A stretch of 42,897 nt of DNA from assembly GCA_002762865.1 (NCBI GenBank), contig PCYE01000025.1:1-42897 (forward strand), written 5' to 3'. Below the pieces are notes generated by a model that was given only the letters and a program-made list of their open reading frames with translations, was not told the origin of the DNA and did no database searches. Both the position numbers and the translations under genes were made by a program. Origin of the DNA: Candidatus Woesearchaeota archaeon CG10_big_fil_rev_8_21_14_0_10_33_12 (GTDB lineage: Archaea > Nanobdellota > Nanobdellia > Woesearchaeales > CG1-02-33-12). Positions 31,959-40,714 of the stretch are shown here, piece by piece. Positions within the stretch are counted from its first letter, which is position 1. The number at the start of each line of letters is the position of its first letter.

Positions 31959-32483
31959 TTACCACACATCCCCATATTCTGAACCTTTTGCTTGCATGCC
32001 CAAGCATTCTTTTGTAATATTATGCAGTTTAAAGACATAATAATATAATTTATCAGTGTAGATATTATCAATTTCTGGCTTGATAATGTATTTTTCATAA
32101 AGGTTATTCAGCCATGCCAAAAAAGGGCTCTTGTTCCAGCGCCCCTGCCAGTCTGACTCAACATAACTATTAATGTATATAGTCATTCTTGCCTGGTTCA
32201 TTTTTTTCTTCTTGCCTTTTTCAATAACCTCAATATCCTTGCGCTCCCATGTATGAAAATCAATAACTATCCAGAATTTAAAATAATCTGTTTCCTTTCT
32301 ATAAGACTTCCATGTGATTTCATCCTCTTTTCCGCCCAATGGATTTGGTTTGCACTTGTAAGTGGACTCTTCAAAATAATAATCTTTTCTTGTAAGCCAG
32401 TTTCTCATGGTTTTATAAAGAAGCTCCATATCAAAAATTCCTTTAAACTTAATAATTTCTGTTGGAGCAGGATATTTGTTCAT
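31959..32483 (-). CDS. Unknown protein, paralogue 2 of 3
   Basis: A 174-residue protein. Shared landmarks with its neighbours are KFKGIFDMELLYKTMRNWL near the N-terminus, the strand FKFWIVIDFHTWERKDIEVI, KKKKMNQARMTIYINSYV, and DWQGRWNKSPFLAWLNNLYE followed by a long helix. The pattern of alternating strands and helices with many aromatic residues suggests a compact alpha/beta domain. There is no signal peptide and no cysteine cluster. It has its own promoter (32484-32523), which is nearly a copy of the promoter of paralogue 1. The following paralogue begins 2 nt beyond its stop. Confidence 0.75.
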   Translation of the reverse strand: MNKYPAPTEIIKFKGIFDMELLYKTMRNWLTRKDYYFEESTYKCKPNPLGGKEDEITWKSYRKETDYFKFWIVIDFHTWERKDIEVIEKGKKKKMNQARMTIYINSYVESDWQGRWNKSPFLAWLNNLYEKYIIKPEIDNIYTDKLYYYVFKLHNITKECLGMQAKGSEYGDVW

Positions 32484-32523
32484 AAACAGAAAATTGCTAT
32501 ATTTATATATAAAACTTTCGAAT
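32484..32523 (-). promoter_or_regulatory. Duplicated promoter of paralogue 2
   Basis: Read on the minus strand it starts TTCGAAAGTTTTATATAT and continues with TAGCAATTTT, ending at the ATG. The promoter of paralogue 1 (33096-33133) has the same elements in the same order: TTCGAAAGTTTTATAAAC, TAGCAAT, TTTTATGA. The promoter was evidently duplicated with the gene, and its CGAAAG part touches the stop codon of paralogue 1. Confidence 0.65.
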
Positions 32524-33095
32524 TACTCGCCAATTCCTTCCTGTGGCCAGAATCCACCTTCATGCTCTGGCTCCTCAGTGCCAGGCATTAGTTTCCAGTA
32601 TTCCTTTATTGTTTCCTGTAACCTATAAGCCTCTCTATAAAGCTCAAGTTTGTGCTTTTCAAGATTTGATTTCATAATAACTTTCCAGTAAAGAGTATTA
32701 AAATGTTTTAGAAGCCAGTGTTTGCTCCATGTCCCGTTATAATCAGTGACTATTCTTGCATAAACAAATATTTCAAGTTCTCCATTTGCTAACTTCAATT
32801 TTTTCCCTTGGTATACTATTTCTACATCTTTGATAGCCACAGTACGCCAATCGATATCTAATTCATATTTGTAATATGCATTTTTATTAGGGATTTTTTC
32901 AAGCCTCCACCAGATGATATGCTCTTTAAGCCCTTTCCCAAATTCATGCTGGCTATGAAAAACCTCAGGGAATTCTGGATCATCAGGGCTTGCATATTCC
33001 TCTTCAACCACCCACAAATGAAGATATTCATATAACCCTTTAAGGTCAAATGTTCCTTTGTTTTTAACCCTAAACTGTGCTGCTAAGATTGTCAT
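32523..33095 (-). CDS. Unknown protein, paralogue 1 of 3
   Basis: A 190-residue protein. It shows the same landmarks as the next two: RVKNKGTFDLKGLYEYLHLW, YKYELDIDWRTVAIKDVEIV, KKLKLANGELEIFVYARIV, DYNGTWSKHWLLKHFNTLYW and a C-terminal helix. It adds an acidic, Pro-rich tail ending GFWPQEGIGE. The family is unknown to me, and the triplication suggests related but distinct roles or a multimer. The start is supported by a CGAAAG plus TATA promoter at 33117-33132, about 25-30 nt upstream. The hisS gene upstream on the same strand ends at 33150. Confidence 0.75.
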   Translation of the reverse strand: MTILAAQFRVKNKGTFDLKGLYEYLHLWVVEEEYASPDDPEFPEVFHSQHEFGKGLKEHIIWWRLEKIPNKNAYYKYELDIDWRTVAIKDVEIVYQGKKLKLANGELEIFVYARIVTDYNGTWSKHWLLKHFNTLYWKVIMKSNLEKHKLELYREAYRLQETIKEYWKLMPGTEEPEHEGGFWPQEGIGE

Positions 33096-33116
33096 AAAAG
33101 AAATATTGCTAGAATT

Positions 33117-33132
33117 GTTTATAAAACTTTCG
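33117..33132 (-). promoter_or_regulatory. Promoter of paralogue 1 (CGAAAG-TATA)
   Basis: On the minus strand CGAAAGTTTTATAAAC gives the transcription factor B element plus TATA box, with the TATA about 25-30 nt before ATG 33095. It implies a leaderless transcript. Confidence 0.65.
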
Positions 33133-33149
33133 AAAACAACTATAAGAAT

Positions 33150-34451
33150 TTATTTTGCTTTCAAATATTTACATACTTCATTAATCTTGATTTTATTCTG
33201 CTCCCTTGTCTTTAGATTTTTTATTGTTATTGAATTTTCCTTTAACTCGTCCTCCCCAATAATTCCGACATAAGGAATGCCTAATGAGTCTGCATATGTT
33301 ATTGCCTGGCCCATCCTCTTCTCTTTTAAGTCCATATCTACATTTAATCCATTATTTCTTAAAGAACAAGCAATCTTTAAGCATTCTTTTGCTGTGTTGA
33401 TTGGGATAAGATATAATTCTGTATTTGATAATTTAATATTCTTTTTAATATCTTTCAAAATCATGGCAATTCTTTCAAGTCCAAATGAAAATCCAACTGC
33501 AGGAATTTCTTTTTTGATTCCCATAAAAGCCCCAATCATATTATCAAACCTGCCGCCTGCAAGAACAGCTGACTTGACAACAGACTTATCTTTAAGATAC
33601 ACCTCAATTGTTGTTCCGGTATAATAATCCAATCCTCTTGCTAAGCTTGGGTCAAACTCAATAAAGTCAAGGCCCATGCTTTTTGAGTAGTCTAATAACT
33701 GCTTTATCTCATTAAGACCTTGTTTGCCGTTTTTTGATGAAATAATTTCTGTTAGCTTTTTATAGGTTTCATTATTGTTCTTTGCTTTGGTTATTGTAGG
33801 TATTAGCTTATCAACTGTGTTTTTAGGCAATAATGAATTTATTTCCTTTTTAACTCCCTCAATTCCAATCTTATCCATCTTATCAAGGATTATTATAGCA
33901 TTAAACTTATCCTTGTCTGGAACACCAGAATATTCAAGAATTCCATCAAGCAGCTTTCGGTTGTTAATCTTGACTGTAATATTACCGAGCTCCAACTCTT
34001 TAAAGCAATTCTGTGCCAGTGCAAGAAGCTCTGCCTCTGCAATCATATCCTTGACTCCCAGAATATCAACATCGCATTGTGTAAACACTCTGTATCTGCC
34101 TTGCTCTGGCTGTGTTGGTCCGTCCCTGAAAACCTCGCCAATAACATACCTCTTAAAAGGGAATTTTACATCTTTGTTTGATGCAACAAACCTTGCTAAA
34201 GGCAAGGTCTGGTCAAACCTTAATGCCAGCTCTCTCTTGCCCTGATCTTTAAGGGTAAATATCTCTTTTTGAATTTCTTCTCCTCCCTTGAATTTCACTG
34301 TTTCTGCTCTTTCAATCATTGGAGTTTCAATAGGATTATAGCCGTACCTCTCAAAAACTCTTTTGAGAGCATCCTTTATCTCATTCCTGAGTATGGCATC
34401 CTTGCCATACCAGTCCTTTACTCCTTTTGCAATCTTGAATTCTTTTGGCAT
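33150..34451 (-). CDS. hisS: Histidyl-tRNA synthetase
   Basis: A 433-residue class II synthetase of normal length. The N-terminal KGVKDWYGKDAILRNEIKDA corresponds to the start of the catalytic domain, FKRYVIGEVFRDGPTQPEQG is motif 2, RYRVFTQCDVDILG follows it, and LARGLDYYTGTTIEVY is the HisRS-specific histidine-binding motif. VGFSFGLERIAM is motif 3. The C-terminal anticodon-binding domain ends in IKINEVCKYLK. It charges tRNA-His. The intergenic stretch to the divergent GTPase gene (34452-34542) contains both promoters. Confidence 0.96.
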   Translation of the reverse strand: MPKEFKIAKGVKDWYGKDAILRNEIKDALKRVFERYGYNPIETPMIERAETVKFKGGEEIQKEIFTLKDQGKRELALRFDQTLPLARFVASNKDVKFPFKRYVIGEVFRDGPTQPEQGRYRVFTQCDVDILGVKDMIAEAELLALAQNCFKELELGNITVKINNRKLLDGILEYSGVPDKDKFNAIIILDKMDKIGIEGVKKEINSLLPKNTVDKLIPTITKAKNNNETYKKLTEIISSKNGKQGLNEIKQLLDYSKSMGLDFIEFDPSLARGLDYYTGTTIEVYLKDKSVVKSAVLAGGRFDNMIGAFMGIKKEIPAVGFSFGLERIAMILKDIKKNIKLSNTELYLIPINTAKECLKIACSLRNNGLNVDMDLKEKRMGQAITYADSLGIPYVGIIGEDELKENSITIKNLKTREQNKIKINEVCKYLKAK

Positions 34452-34542
34452 TTTAATCTATTCTTAGTCTTTATTGAATCTTAATAAATCTTTTGATTTT
34501 AGTAGAAACTTATTTATATTAATAGCTGCCTTTAAATATAAA

Positions 34543-35751
34543 ATGCTAGTCGGTGTTGTTGGAAAGGCAAATGTTGGAAAGAGCACATTTTTTAAGGCCC
34601 TTACATTGGCAAATGTTCAGATAGAAAATTATCCCTTTGCTACCATCAAGCCAAATCATGGAATGGGTTATGTAAGGATTGAATGTGCTGATAAATTCTT
34701 TAATGTCCAGTGCAATCCAAGAGAGGGGTATTGCATAAAACACAACAGGTTTGTTCCTGTTGATTTAATTGATGTTGCTGGTTTGGTTCCAGGAGCTTAT
34801 GAAGGAAAAGGAATGGGAAACCAGTTTCTTGATGACTTAAGGCAGGCAGATGTTTTAATCCATGTGGTTGATGCATCTGGCGGAACAAATGAGCTTGGAG
34901 AGCCTATAACGCCTGGCTCATATGACCCATGCAATGATATAAGGTTTCTTGAAATTGAGCTGGATATGTGGTATTTGAGACTGATAAAAAAAGGATGGGA
35001 CAGGTTTGCAAAAGCAGTCCAGCAGGAGAAAGACCATAAGGAAAAAATTGTAAAAGATATTACAAAGCATCTCAGCGGACTTAAAGTGGATGAAGAAATG
35101 GTTGAAGAGGTTTTAAGCAAGCTTGATTTAGACAGAAACAATATATACTCCTGGAGCGAAGAAGATTTAAAAAAAATAGCAATAGAACTGAGAAAGAAAA
35201 CAAAAAAGATGATTATTGCTGCAAATAAAATTGATGTGCCTGTTGCAAAAGAAAATCTTGAAAAGATGAAAAAAGAATTCCCTAAATATTTAATTGTTGG
35301 CTGCAGTGCAGAATCAGAGCTTGCATTAAAAGAGGCATCAAAAAATGGCCTGATTGAATATACTCCCGGAGATAGTGACTTTAAAATTTTAGAGCCAGAC
35401 AAGCTTAATGAAAAGCAGAAAAATGCCCTTAATTTCATAAAGAAAAACATTCTTGATGTTTTTGAGAATACTGGTGTCCAGCAGGTTATAAACTTAGCTG
35501 TATTCGATTTATTAAAGTATATTGCAATATTTCCTGGCGGAATAAATAAACTTGCTGATTCAGATGGAAATATTTTGCCAGATTGTTTTTTAATGCCTCC
35601 AGGAACAACTGCGCTTGATTTTGCTTACAGGCTTCACACAGACTTTGGAAACAATTTTATAAAGGCAATTGATGTAAAAAATAAGATAACAATTGGAAAA
35701 GAACACAAGCTAAAAAAAGAGGATGTAATTGAAATTATGAGTGGAAAATAA
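34543..35751 (+). CDS. OBG-type GTPase with TGS domain (archaeal YchF-like)
   Basis: A 402-residue protein starting MLVGVVGKANVGKST, the G1 loop. DVAGLVPGAYEGKGMGNQFL is G3 plus the OBG-family signature, AANKID is the G4 motif (an N-K-x-D guanine specificity motif, unlike the N-x-x-E of bacterial YchF), and a helical insertion follows. The C-terminal LMPPGTTALDFAYRLHTDFG and the ending are a TGS domain that binds RNA. These proteins act on ribosomes. The frame extends upstream to 34474, but a TATA element (TTATTTATATT, 34509-34519) lies 25-34 nt before ATG 34543, so transcription starts near that codon and excludes the longer form. Confidence 0.93.
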   Translation: MLVGVVGKANVGKSTFFKALTLANVQIENYPFATIKPNHGMGYVRIECADKFFNVQCNPREGYCIKHNRFVPVDLIDVAGLVPGAYEGKGMGNQFLDDLRQADVLIHVVDASGGTNELGEPITPGSYDPCNDIRFLEIELDMWYLRLIKKGWDRFAKAVQQEKDHKEKIVKDITKHLSGLKVDEEMVEEVLSKLDLDRNNIYSWSEEDLKKIAIELRKKTKKMIIAANKIDVPVAKENLEKMKKEFPKYLIVGCSAESELALKEASKNGLIEYTPGDSDFKILEPDKLNEKQKNALNFIKKNILDVFENTGVQQVINLAVFDLLKYIAIFPGGINKLADSDGNILPDCFLMPPGTTALDFAYRLHTDFGNNFIKAIDVKNKITIGKEHKLKKEDVIEIMSGK

Positions 35752-35753
35752 TC

Positions 35754-35769
35754 CGAAAGAATTATAAAC
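35754..35769 (+). promoter_or_regulatory. Promoter deciding the start of the next gene
   Basis: CGAAAGAATTATAAAC should direct transcription from about 35788-35793. That lies downstream of an ATG at 35785, whereas GAGGTGA at 35792-35798 is an ideal ribosome-binding site for TTG 35803. Confidence 0.55.
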
Positions 35770-35802
35770 AAAAGAAAGTATTTAATGCTTAGAGGTGACG
35801 AT

Positions 35803-37224
35803 TTGGCAGATCTAAAGGAATTTAAATTTAAAGAAGAAAAAGCAGAGGATGCCCATCTTCAGAAAGATATTCCAACAGGGTATCCAGAACCATTAAAGAG
35901 GTACTGGTTAAGCCTTGAATCGCCAAATGAATCCATTGAAGAGTTTTATTTCTGGGTAGTCAACCTCTTAAAGAATGATTTAGGCTATAATGACATTGAA
36001 AAATTAATGGATGTATTTGCAGCATCACAGCATTCTGCATTTTTTGGTGTTGCAATGCAGCGAACTGGAAGTTACCAAGATAAGGTTTCACAGTTCCTTG
36101 CAACAATAGGCAAGATGGTAAAGGAACTATTCCAGCTTGTCAGGGAAATAAGAATTCTTGATGAAAGGCTTGATTATTATAAGGATAGCTATGATGAAAG
36201 TAGTAAAAGTAAGGAAAGTGCTGAAATCACATTAAAAGGCATATGGATTGATATGGTCGAAGGTGGAGCTAAAAGTCCGGCATCTGTTTATGGCATGGCT
36301 CGTGAATTGGAGTTTACTGTTCTGCCAGACCTTTTCTTTAGCACACATCCAGCAACAAGCAAGGATGTTGATGAGGTTGTTGATAAACTTGAATTTAACA
36401 GAAAAGTAAGAGAAGTCTTGAAAAGAAAGCTAAGGGCTTTTCTTGAATGGAAAGAGCATACTTACAAAGAGCTAAAAACAAGAAGAAAATTCACACTGAA
36501 GTTTCTAAGACAGCACTATGATGTGATAAAGATGTATATGAGCTGGGTAAAGCCATACCTCAAATATATTAAAATGCTGCGCTCATCTGAAAAAAAAATG
36601 GACAGCCCTAATCTTATAGGTGCTTTTGAGGGCTCAATGATTGAGATTGAGATTCTTGCAAAAAAATTACCATTCAATAAAATAACAGGAAAAACAAAAA
36701 ATACTACATATAAAGCATGCATCCTAGCAAATTTTGATTATAGGACAACACCGGATATGAAATTTGTAAGCGAGGGTTATCAAAGGGGGCCAACCCATAT
36801 AGGGCGGGTTGACATGAAGCTTAGATCATATGCCTGGAGTGAAAAAGAGATTGAAAATTACAAAACATATCGCGCTAAGGAAGATATGGAACTTCTTGGA
36901 GAGATTGATCCTTCAATCTCAGCAGCAATGGAAGCCTTGGGTGAGGAGTTTGAGAATTATCTGAGAGAGGCTGGGGAAGAAACAAAAAAAGAAGAAGAGC
37001 CAAAAAAACAGGATTCAGTATTTGAGCCTTTTATTTCAATATTCAATGGATTTAAAGAAATAGGCACAGCATTTACAGGAATAAAAGGTTCTGCGTCTGA
37101 TAAACCCAGTTTATCCAAATTTGAGGAAAATAATGAAAGGAATGCGGCTGGTGGTGAAGCAGGAGCAACTATGTGGTTGATTTATAAGAACTTCAGAAAA
37201 GCCCATGGCATGATAGCCTGGTAA
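35803..37224 (+). CDS. Unknown protein, first of a three-gene operon
   Basis: A 473-residue protein, largely helical. Landmarks: WVVNLLKNDLGYNDIEKLMD near the N-terminus, a basic helical middle (KVREVLKRKLRAFLEWKEHT, FLRQHYDVIKMYMSWVKPYL), then FDYRTTPDMKFVSEGYQRGP and a Gly/Ala-rich C-terminus. No family is recognised. The acidic linker (EETKKEEEPKKQ) separates the body from a short C-terminal segment. The start is placed at TTG 35803 because the promoter (35754-35769) would begin transcription after ATG 35785 and GAGGTGA precedes the TTG. It is followed after 5 nt by 37230 and then by 37856, so the three are likely one transcript with a shared function. Confidence 0.65.
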   Translation: MADLKEFKFKEEKAEDAHLQKDIPTGYPEPLKRYWLSLESPNESIEEFYFWVVNLLKNDLGYNDIEKLMDVFAASQHSAFFGVAMQRTGSYQDKVSQFLATIGKMVKELFQLVREIRILDERLDYYKDSYDESSKSKESAEITLKGIWIDMVEGGAKSPASVYGMARELEFTVLPDLFFSTHPATSKDVDEVVDKLEFNRKVREVLKRKLRAFLEWKEHTYKELKTRRKFTLKFLRQHYDVIKMYMSWVKPYLKYIKMLRSSEKKMDSPNLIGAFEGSMIEIEILAKKLPFNKITGKTKNTTYKACILANFDYRTTPDMKFVSEGYQRGPTHIGRVDMKLRSYAWSEKEIENYKTYRAKEDMELLGEIDPSISAAMEALGEEFENYLREAGEETKKEEEPKKQDSVFEPFISIFNGFKEIGTAFTGIKGSASDKPSLSKFEENNERNAAGGEAGATMWLIYKNFRKAHGMIAW

Positions 37225-37229
37225 CTAAT

Positions 37230-37853
37230 ATGGTTACAAAATTAAATGAAATAAAAAAACTTTCCCCTGAAGAAAGGATAGAAAAACTAAAAAAAATTGA
37301 GGAAGAAAACAAGAAAGAGATTAATGAAGCAGAAAAGATTATCAAGGATTCTATTAGGGAAATTAATGTTAAAGAAAAAATAAGAGATTTGCCAATTCCT
37401 CAAATCAAGGCAGTTGATATAGAAAGCCTTTTTTCGCCAGAGGAGAAAGAAGTTTTTGCAGTAAAAAGATACAAAGATTTAGTGGTTAGACATGCTGAAG
37501 AAGAAAAAGCTGAAATTCCTTTAGAGGAAACAGTTAAGCAAGAAGAACCAAGGGCAACAAAAGAAGAATTAGCAGCGCACATCAAATATCAGGTATTGGC
37601 TAACGAGTTAAGAAGAGAGCCAACAGAAAATGTTGTGCAGGAGTTAGAGAACATATATCATCAGGTAATAGAAGGCACAGGGGTTACAGGAGATCAGATG
37701 ACAATGGCTTATGCTGCAAATGTTGTTGCAAGAGAAAGGCAGCAGGAGATTGAAAGAGGCACTTATGGAAGACTTGATGAACAAGTGTCTAACCAGCTTG
37801 ATATAGCAAGGCAAATATTTAAATCAATACAGGACAAATACAAATTAAGGTAA
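37230..37853 (+). CDS. Unknown charged helical protein
   Basis: A 207-residue protein. The first 60 residues are a Lys/Glu-rich coiled coil (RIEKLKKIEEENKKEINEAEKIIKDS). The middle has PIPQIKAVDIESLFSPEEKEVFA and VKRYKDLVVRHAEEE. The C-terminal part is helical (NVVQELENIYHQVIEG, MTMAYAANVVARERQQ). No family is recognised, and nothing indicates a membrane or metal-binding role. It lies 5 nt after the first operon gene and 2 nt before the TIM-barrel gene, so it is translationally coupled to both and likely part of the same complex or process. Confidence 0.65.
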   Translation: MVTKLNEIKKLSPEERIEKLKKIEEENKKEINEAEKIIKDSIREINVKEKIRDLPIPQIKAVDIESLFSPEEKEVFAVKRYKDLVVRHAEEEKAEIPLEETVKQEEPRATKEELAAHIKYQVLANELRREPTENVVQELENIYHQVIEGTGVTGDQMTMAYAANVVARERQQEIERGTYGRLDEQVSNQLDIARQIFKSIQDKYKLR

Positions 37854-37855
37854 AA

Positions 37856-39748
37856 ATGATTTACGGATATAACAGCCCAATGGACAGGAATTATGATGTA
37901 AAGAACGGTGAACCAGAAGAAAAAATCCTTGGTATAAAGGATATAGGATTAGCAATGGCAATGGGTATTGGAGCAAGAAACATACCAGAGATTGCAAGCA
38001 AGATACGGTCAGGGGCAGGCAGTCTTGAAATACAGTTTATGGGTGCTGGCCGAGGCTCACAGCAGGGTGAAACACCGGGGATGTTTGGAAAATACCACAG
38101 GCAGGCTTTAAGGGAGTTAAGCAAAGTAAGTGATGTTAGCCTAACAACCCATGCTTCAGTTGGAATTCCTGGGCTTGCCGGCCAGGATCAGCAGGGCAAT
38201 TTCAGTGATGAGCAGAGAAAAATGGCTCTTGATGAAGTCAAGAGGGCAATTGAGTTTGCAGCAGATACTGCGCTTAGCGGCTCTGTTGTTATACATACAG
38301 GCGAGTTTCAGAGGCCAATCTCTGAAGAGCAATGGGCAGAAGGTGGAAAGAAGTTCAGTGGATTTGAAAAAGAGGAGGAAAAAGCTGTTATAAGAGTTGT
38401 AAATAAAAAAACAGGGCAGGTTTTAACACAGATAAGAAAAAATGAAGAAGTTAGCAGGCCTGTCTGGCGTAGGAATAAAAATGATGAGTATATTGATTAT
38501 GATGGAAATGTTGTTTCCAGAGGAGAAAGGGTTCCTGTTTTCAACAAAGAGAAAGGTACATTTGATGTTAAAGATGTGAAGTGGGAATCATTTGTAGATG
38601 AAGCAAAGGAGATGACAGAAGAAAATAGAAAAAAATATGGAGCAAATTTTGATAAAGAAAAACATACTGTAACACCTGAAGAGGCTTTTCTTATAGCAAC
38701 AACAGAAGGACAGGCAAGAATAGCAAAAGGGTGGGCCCTGAATTATTCAGAAGGATTAAACAAAGAATTTGATCTTTTAAAACAATTAAAGGAAGAAAAA
38801 GAAATGCTTGAGGAAAACCTGAAAACAATGCCAGAAGATGAAAAATGGAAAATAAAAAATAAGATTAAAAGGATTGAAGAAGGAGAGGGAAGACAAAACC
38901 CTGGAATAAAAGATTTGGAACAATCAATAAAAGCCCGTCAGGAGATGGTAACAGGGCAATTACAGCAAGCAAATGACCAGGAAAGGCTTGGAGAAAATGT
39001 TATGAGCGCCAAGAAATATGCTCTTGAAAAAAGCTTTAGCGGATATGCTTTAAGCGGCATGCGTGCCATGGAAGAAACAAAGAAAAAAAACCTTGAAAAG
39101 CCGCTTTTCATAACAATGGAAAATATCTTCCCAGAAAGCTATGGAGGGCATCCTGAGGAGCTTAAAAAACTGGTTCTTGAAAGCAGGAAGGAAATGGAAA
39201 AAATGCTTATGAAAAAAGGAAGTTCTGAGTCAGAGGCAAAACAGCTTGCAGAAACGCATATAAAAGCAACGCTTGATACTGGTCATCTAAACCTATGGAG
39301 AAAATATTTCAACGGCCCTGAAAAAGAGTTTGATAAATGGGTATTGGATCAGACAGAAGATTTGGCAAAATCAAAAATTATTGGAAATGTGCATCTGGCA
39401 GATAATTTTGGATATCAGGATGAGCACCTTGCTCCTGGGCAGGGAAATGCCCCTATAAAAGAAATGATTAAGATATTAAAAAAACACGGCTATAAAGGAG
39501 CATACACTGTTGAGTGCGGCTCATCTGCCACAACAGATGCATCTTATTTTCATGGGATGATGAAAACATGGGAATATCTGGGCTCTCCTGTTTATTCAAT
39601 GGGTGCTGCACGCGACGGACTTCCTCCAGCGCAATGGCAAAATATCCAGCATTCGTATTTTGGGCAAACTTATCCTCCATCTTTTGTATTTGGGGCATAT
39701 TCACCTTCAAATGAATGGACGCTGTGGAGCAATGTTCCAATGGAGTAG
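37856..39748 (+). CDS. Endonuclease IV/xylose-isomerase-like TIM-barrel protein with large insertion
   Basis: A 630-residue protein. The barrel strands carry the full set of likely metal ligands of the AP-endonuclease-2 superfamily: TTHASVG and VVIHTGEF (His), ITMENIFPESYGG (Glu), TLDTGHLNLW (Asp and His), NVHLADNFG (His), YQDEHLAPGQGNAP (Asp and His) and YTVECG (Glu). About 240 residues (roughly 170-410), including a long coiled coil (LLKQLKEEKEMLEENLK), are inserted between the second His and the Glu. Typical members are 280-320 residues. The reaction could be DNA repair or sugar isomerisation. The intact ligand set argues for an active enzyme. A Pro/Tyr-rich C-terminal tail follows the barrel. 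Confidence 0.75.
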   Translation: MIYGYNSPMDRNYDVKNGEPEEKILGIKDIGLAMAMGIGARNIPEIASKIRSGAGSLEIQFMGAGRGSQQGETPGMFGKYHRQALRELSKVSDVSLTTHASVGIPGLAGQDQQGNFSDEQRKMALDEVKRAIEFAADTALSGSVVIHTGEFQRPISEEQWAEGGKKFSGFEKEEEKAVIRVVNKKTGQVLTQIRKNEEVSRPVWRRNKNDEYIDYDGNVVSRGERVPVFNKEKGTFDVKDVKWESFVDEAKEMTEENRKKYGANFDKEKHTVTPEEAFLIATTEGQARIAKGWALNYSEGLNKEFDLLKQLKEEKEMLEENLKTMPEDEKWKIKNKIKRIEEGEGRQNPGIKDLEQSIKARQEMVTGQLQQANDQERLGENVMSAKKYALEKSFSGYALSGMRAMEETKKKNLEKPLFITMENIFPESYGGHPEELKKLVLESRKEMEKMLMKKGSSESEAKQLAETHIKATLDTGHLNLWRKYFNGPEKEFDKWVLDQTEDLAKSKIIGNVHLADNFGYQDEHLAPGQGNAPIKEMIKILKKHGYKGAYTVECGSSATTDASYFHGMMKTWEYLGSPVYSMGAARDGLPPAQWQNIQHSYFGQTYPPSFVFGAYSPSNEWTLWSNVPME

Positions 39749-39829
39749 ATTGTTAAATAAATTTTAAATATTTAAAATCAAAAAGCTTAATAAATAAAGG
39801 CATTTAATTTTAAAAAAAGAGGTGTTATA

Positions 39830-40627
39830 ATGAAATTCAGCTTAAAAAAGCAAAATGTTGGTGTTGCCAACTACAAAAAACAGGATTTTGATATTGCCTA
39901 TGAATTCTCAAAAAAGATATATGAAGAAATGAAAGATTTGATAAAGGCAACAGTTTTGTTTGGAAGCTCTGCAAGGAAAACAACCAGCCAGGGAGATATT
40001 GATGTTCTTGTTATTATAGATGACTTAACAGTCAGGCTTACTCCAGAGCTTACTGAAGCATACACCTTAATAACTGAAAAGCTTATTACAGAGATTTCTC
40101 CAATGCTTCATATAACAACATTAAAGCTTACTGCTTTCTGGGAATATGTCAGGGCAGGAGATCCTATTATAATAAATATGTTAAGAGAAGGTATTGCACT
40201 GCTTGACACAGGATTTTTTGAGCCAATACAATTTTTGCTAAAACAGGGCAGGATAAGGCCAACCCATGAAAGCGTGTGGTCATATTTTGCAAAAGCACCC
40301 TCAACTTTGTATAATTCAAAATGGCATCTACTACAGGCAACAATTGATCTGTATTGGGCTGTTATTGACGCAGCACACTCTGCGCTTATGAAGCTTGGCG
40401 AGATTCCGCCAAGTCCAGAGCATGTGGCAGATATGATGCAGATATATATGGTAAACAAGGGCCTTATTGATAAAAAGTATGCAGATACAATGAAAAAGTT
40501 TTATACACTGTCAAAGAATATAAACCATAGGGAGATAAAAGAGATTTCTGGCAGGGATTATGACGCTTATTATAAGGAAGCGCAGGATTTTGTCTATAAA
40601 ATAAGGGAGTTTATTGAAGATAAATAA
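39830..40627 (+). CDS. Nucleotidyltransferase-fold protein
   Basis: A 265-residue protein. LFGSSARKTTSQGDIDVLVIID at about residues 43-64 is the polymerase-beta-type nucleotidyltransferase signature (G-S, then D-x-D). The following helical half (ESVWSYFAKAPSTLYNSKWH and the C-terminal DAYYKEAQDFVYKIREF) may be a helical substrate-binding or HEPN-like companion fused to it. Members of this superfamily transfer a nucleotide to proteins, RNA or small molecules. The substrate is unknown. A GAGGTG ribosome-binding site precedes the ATG by 6 nt. It stands alone between the TIM-barrel operon and the acyl-CoA synthetase. Confidence 0.8.
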   Translation: MKFSLKKQNVGVANYKKQDFDIAYEFSKKIYEEMKDLIKATVLFGSSARKTTSQGDIDVLVIIDDLTVRLTPELTEAYTLITEKLITEISPMLHITTLKLTAFWEYVRAGDPIIINMLREGIALLDTGFFEPIQFLLKQGRIRPTHESVWSYFAKAPSTLYNSKWHLLQATIDLYWAVIDAAHSALMKLGEIPPSPEHVADMMQIYMVNKGLIDKKYADTMKKFYTLSKNINHREIKEISGRDYDAYYKEAQDFVYKIREFIEDK

Positions 40628-40714
40628 GCTAATTGTTTTTAAATTTTAACTTGTTTAGTATAGAAATTATTTTATAATAGTTATACTTACACTATAAAAC
40701 TTAAAGGGTATATA

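Noticed and set aside
34797-35450. 217-residue minus-strand frame opposite the OBG-type GTPase
   Set aside because: The sense frame has all the GTPase motifs. The antisense frame has Ser/Phe-rich shadow composition and no recognisable features.
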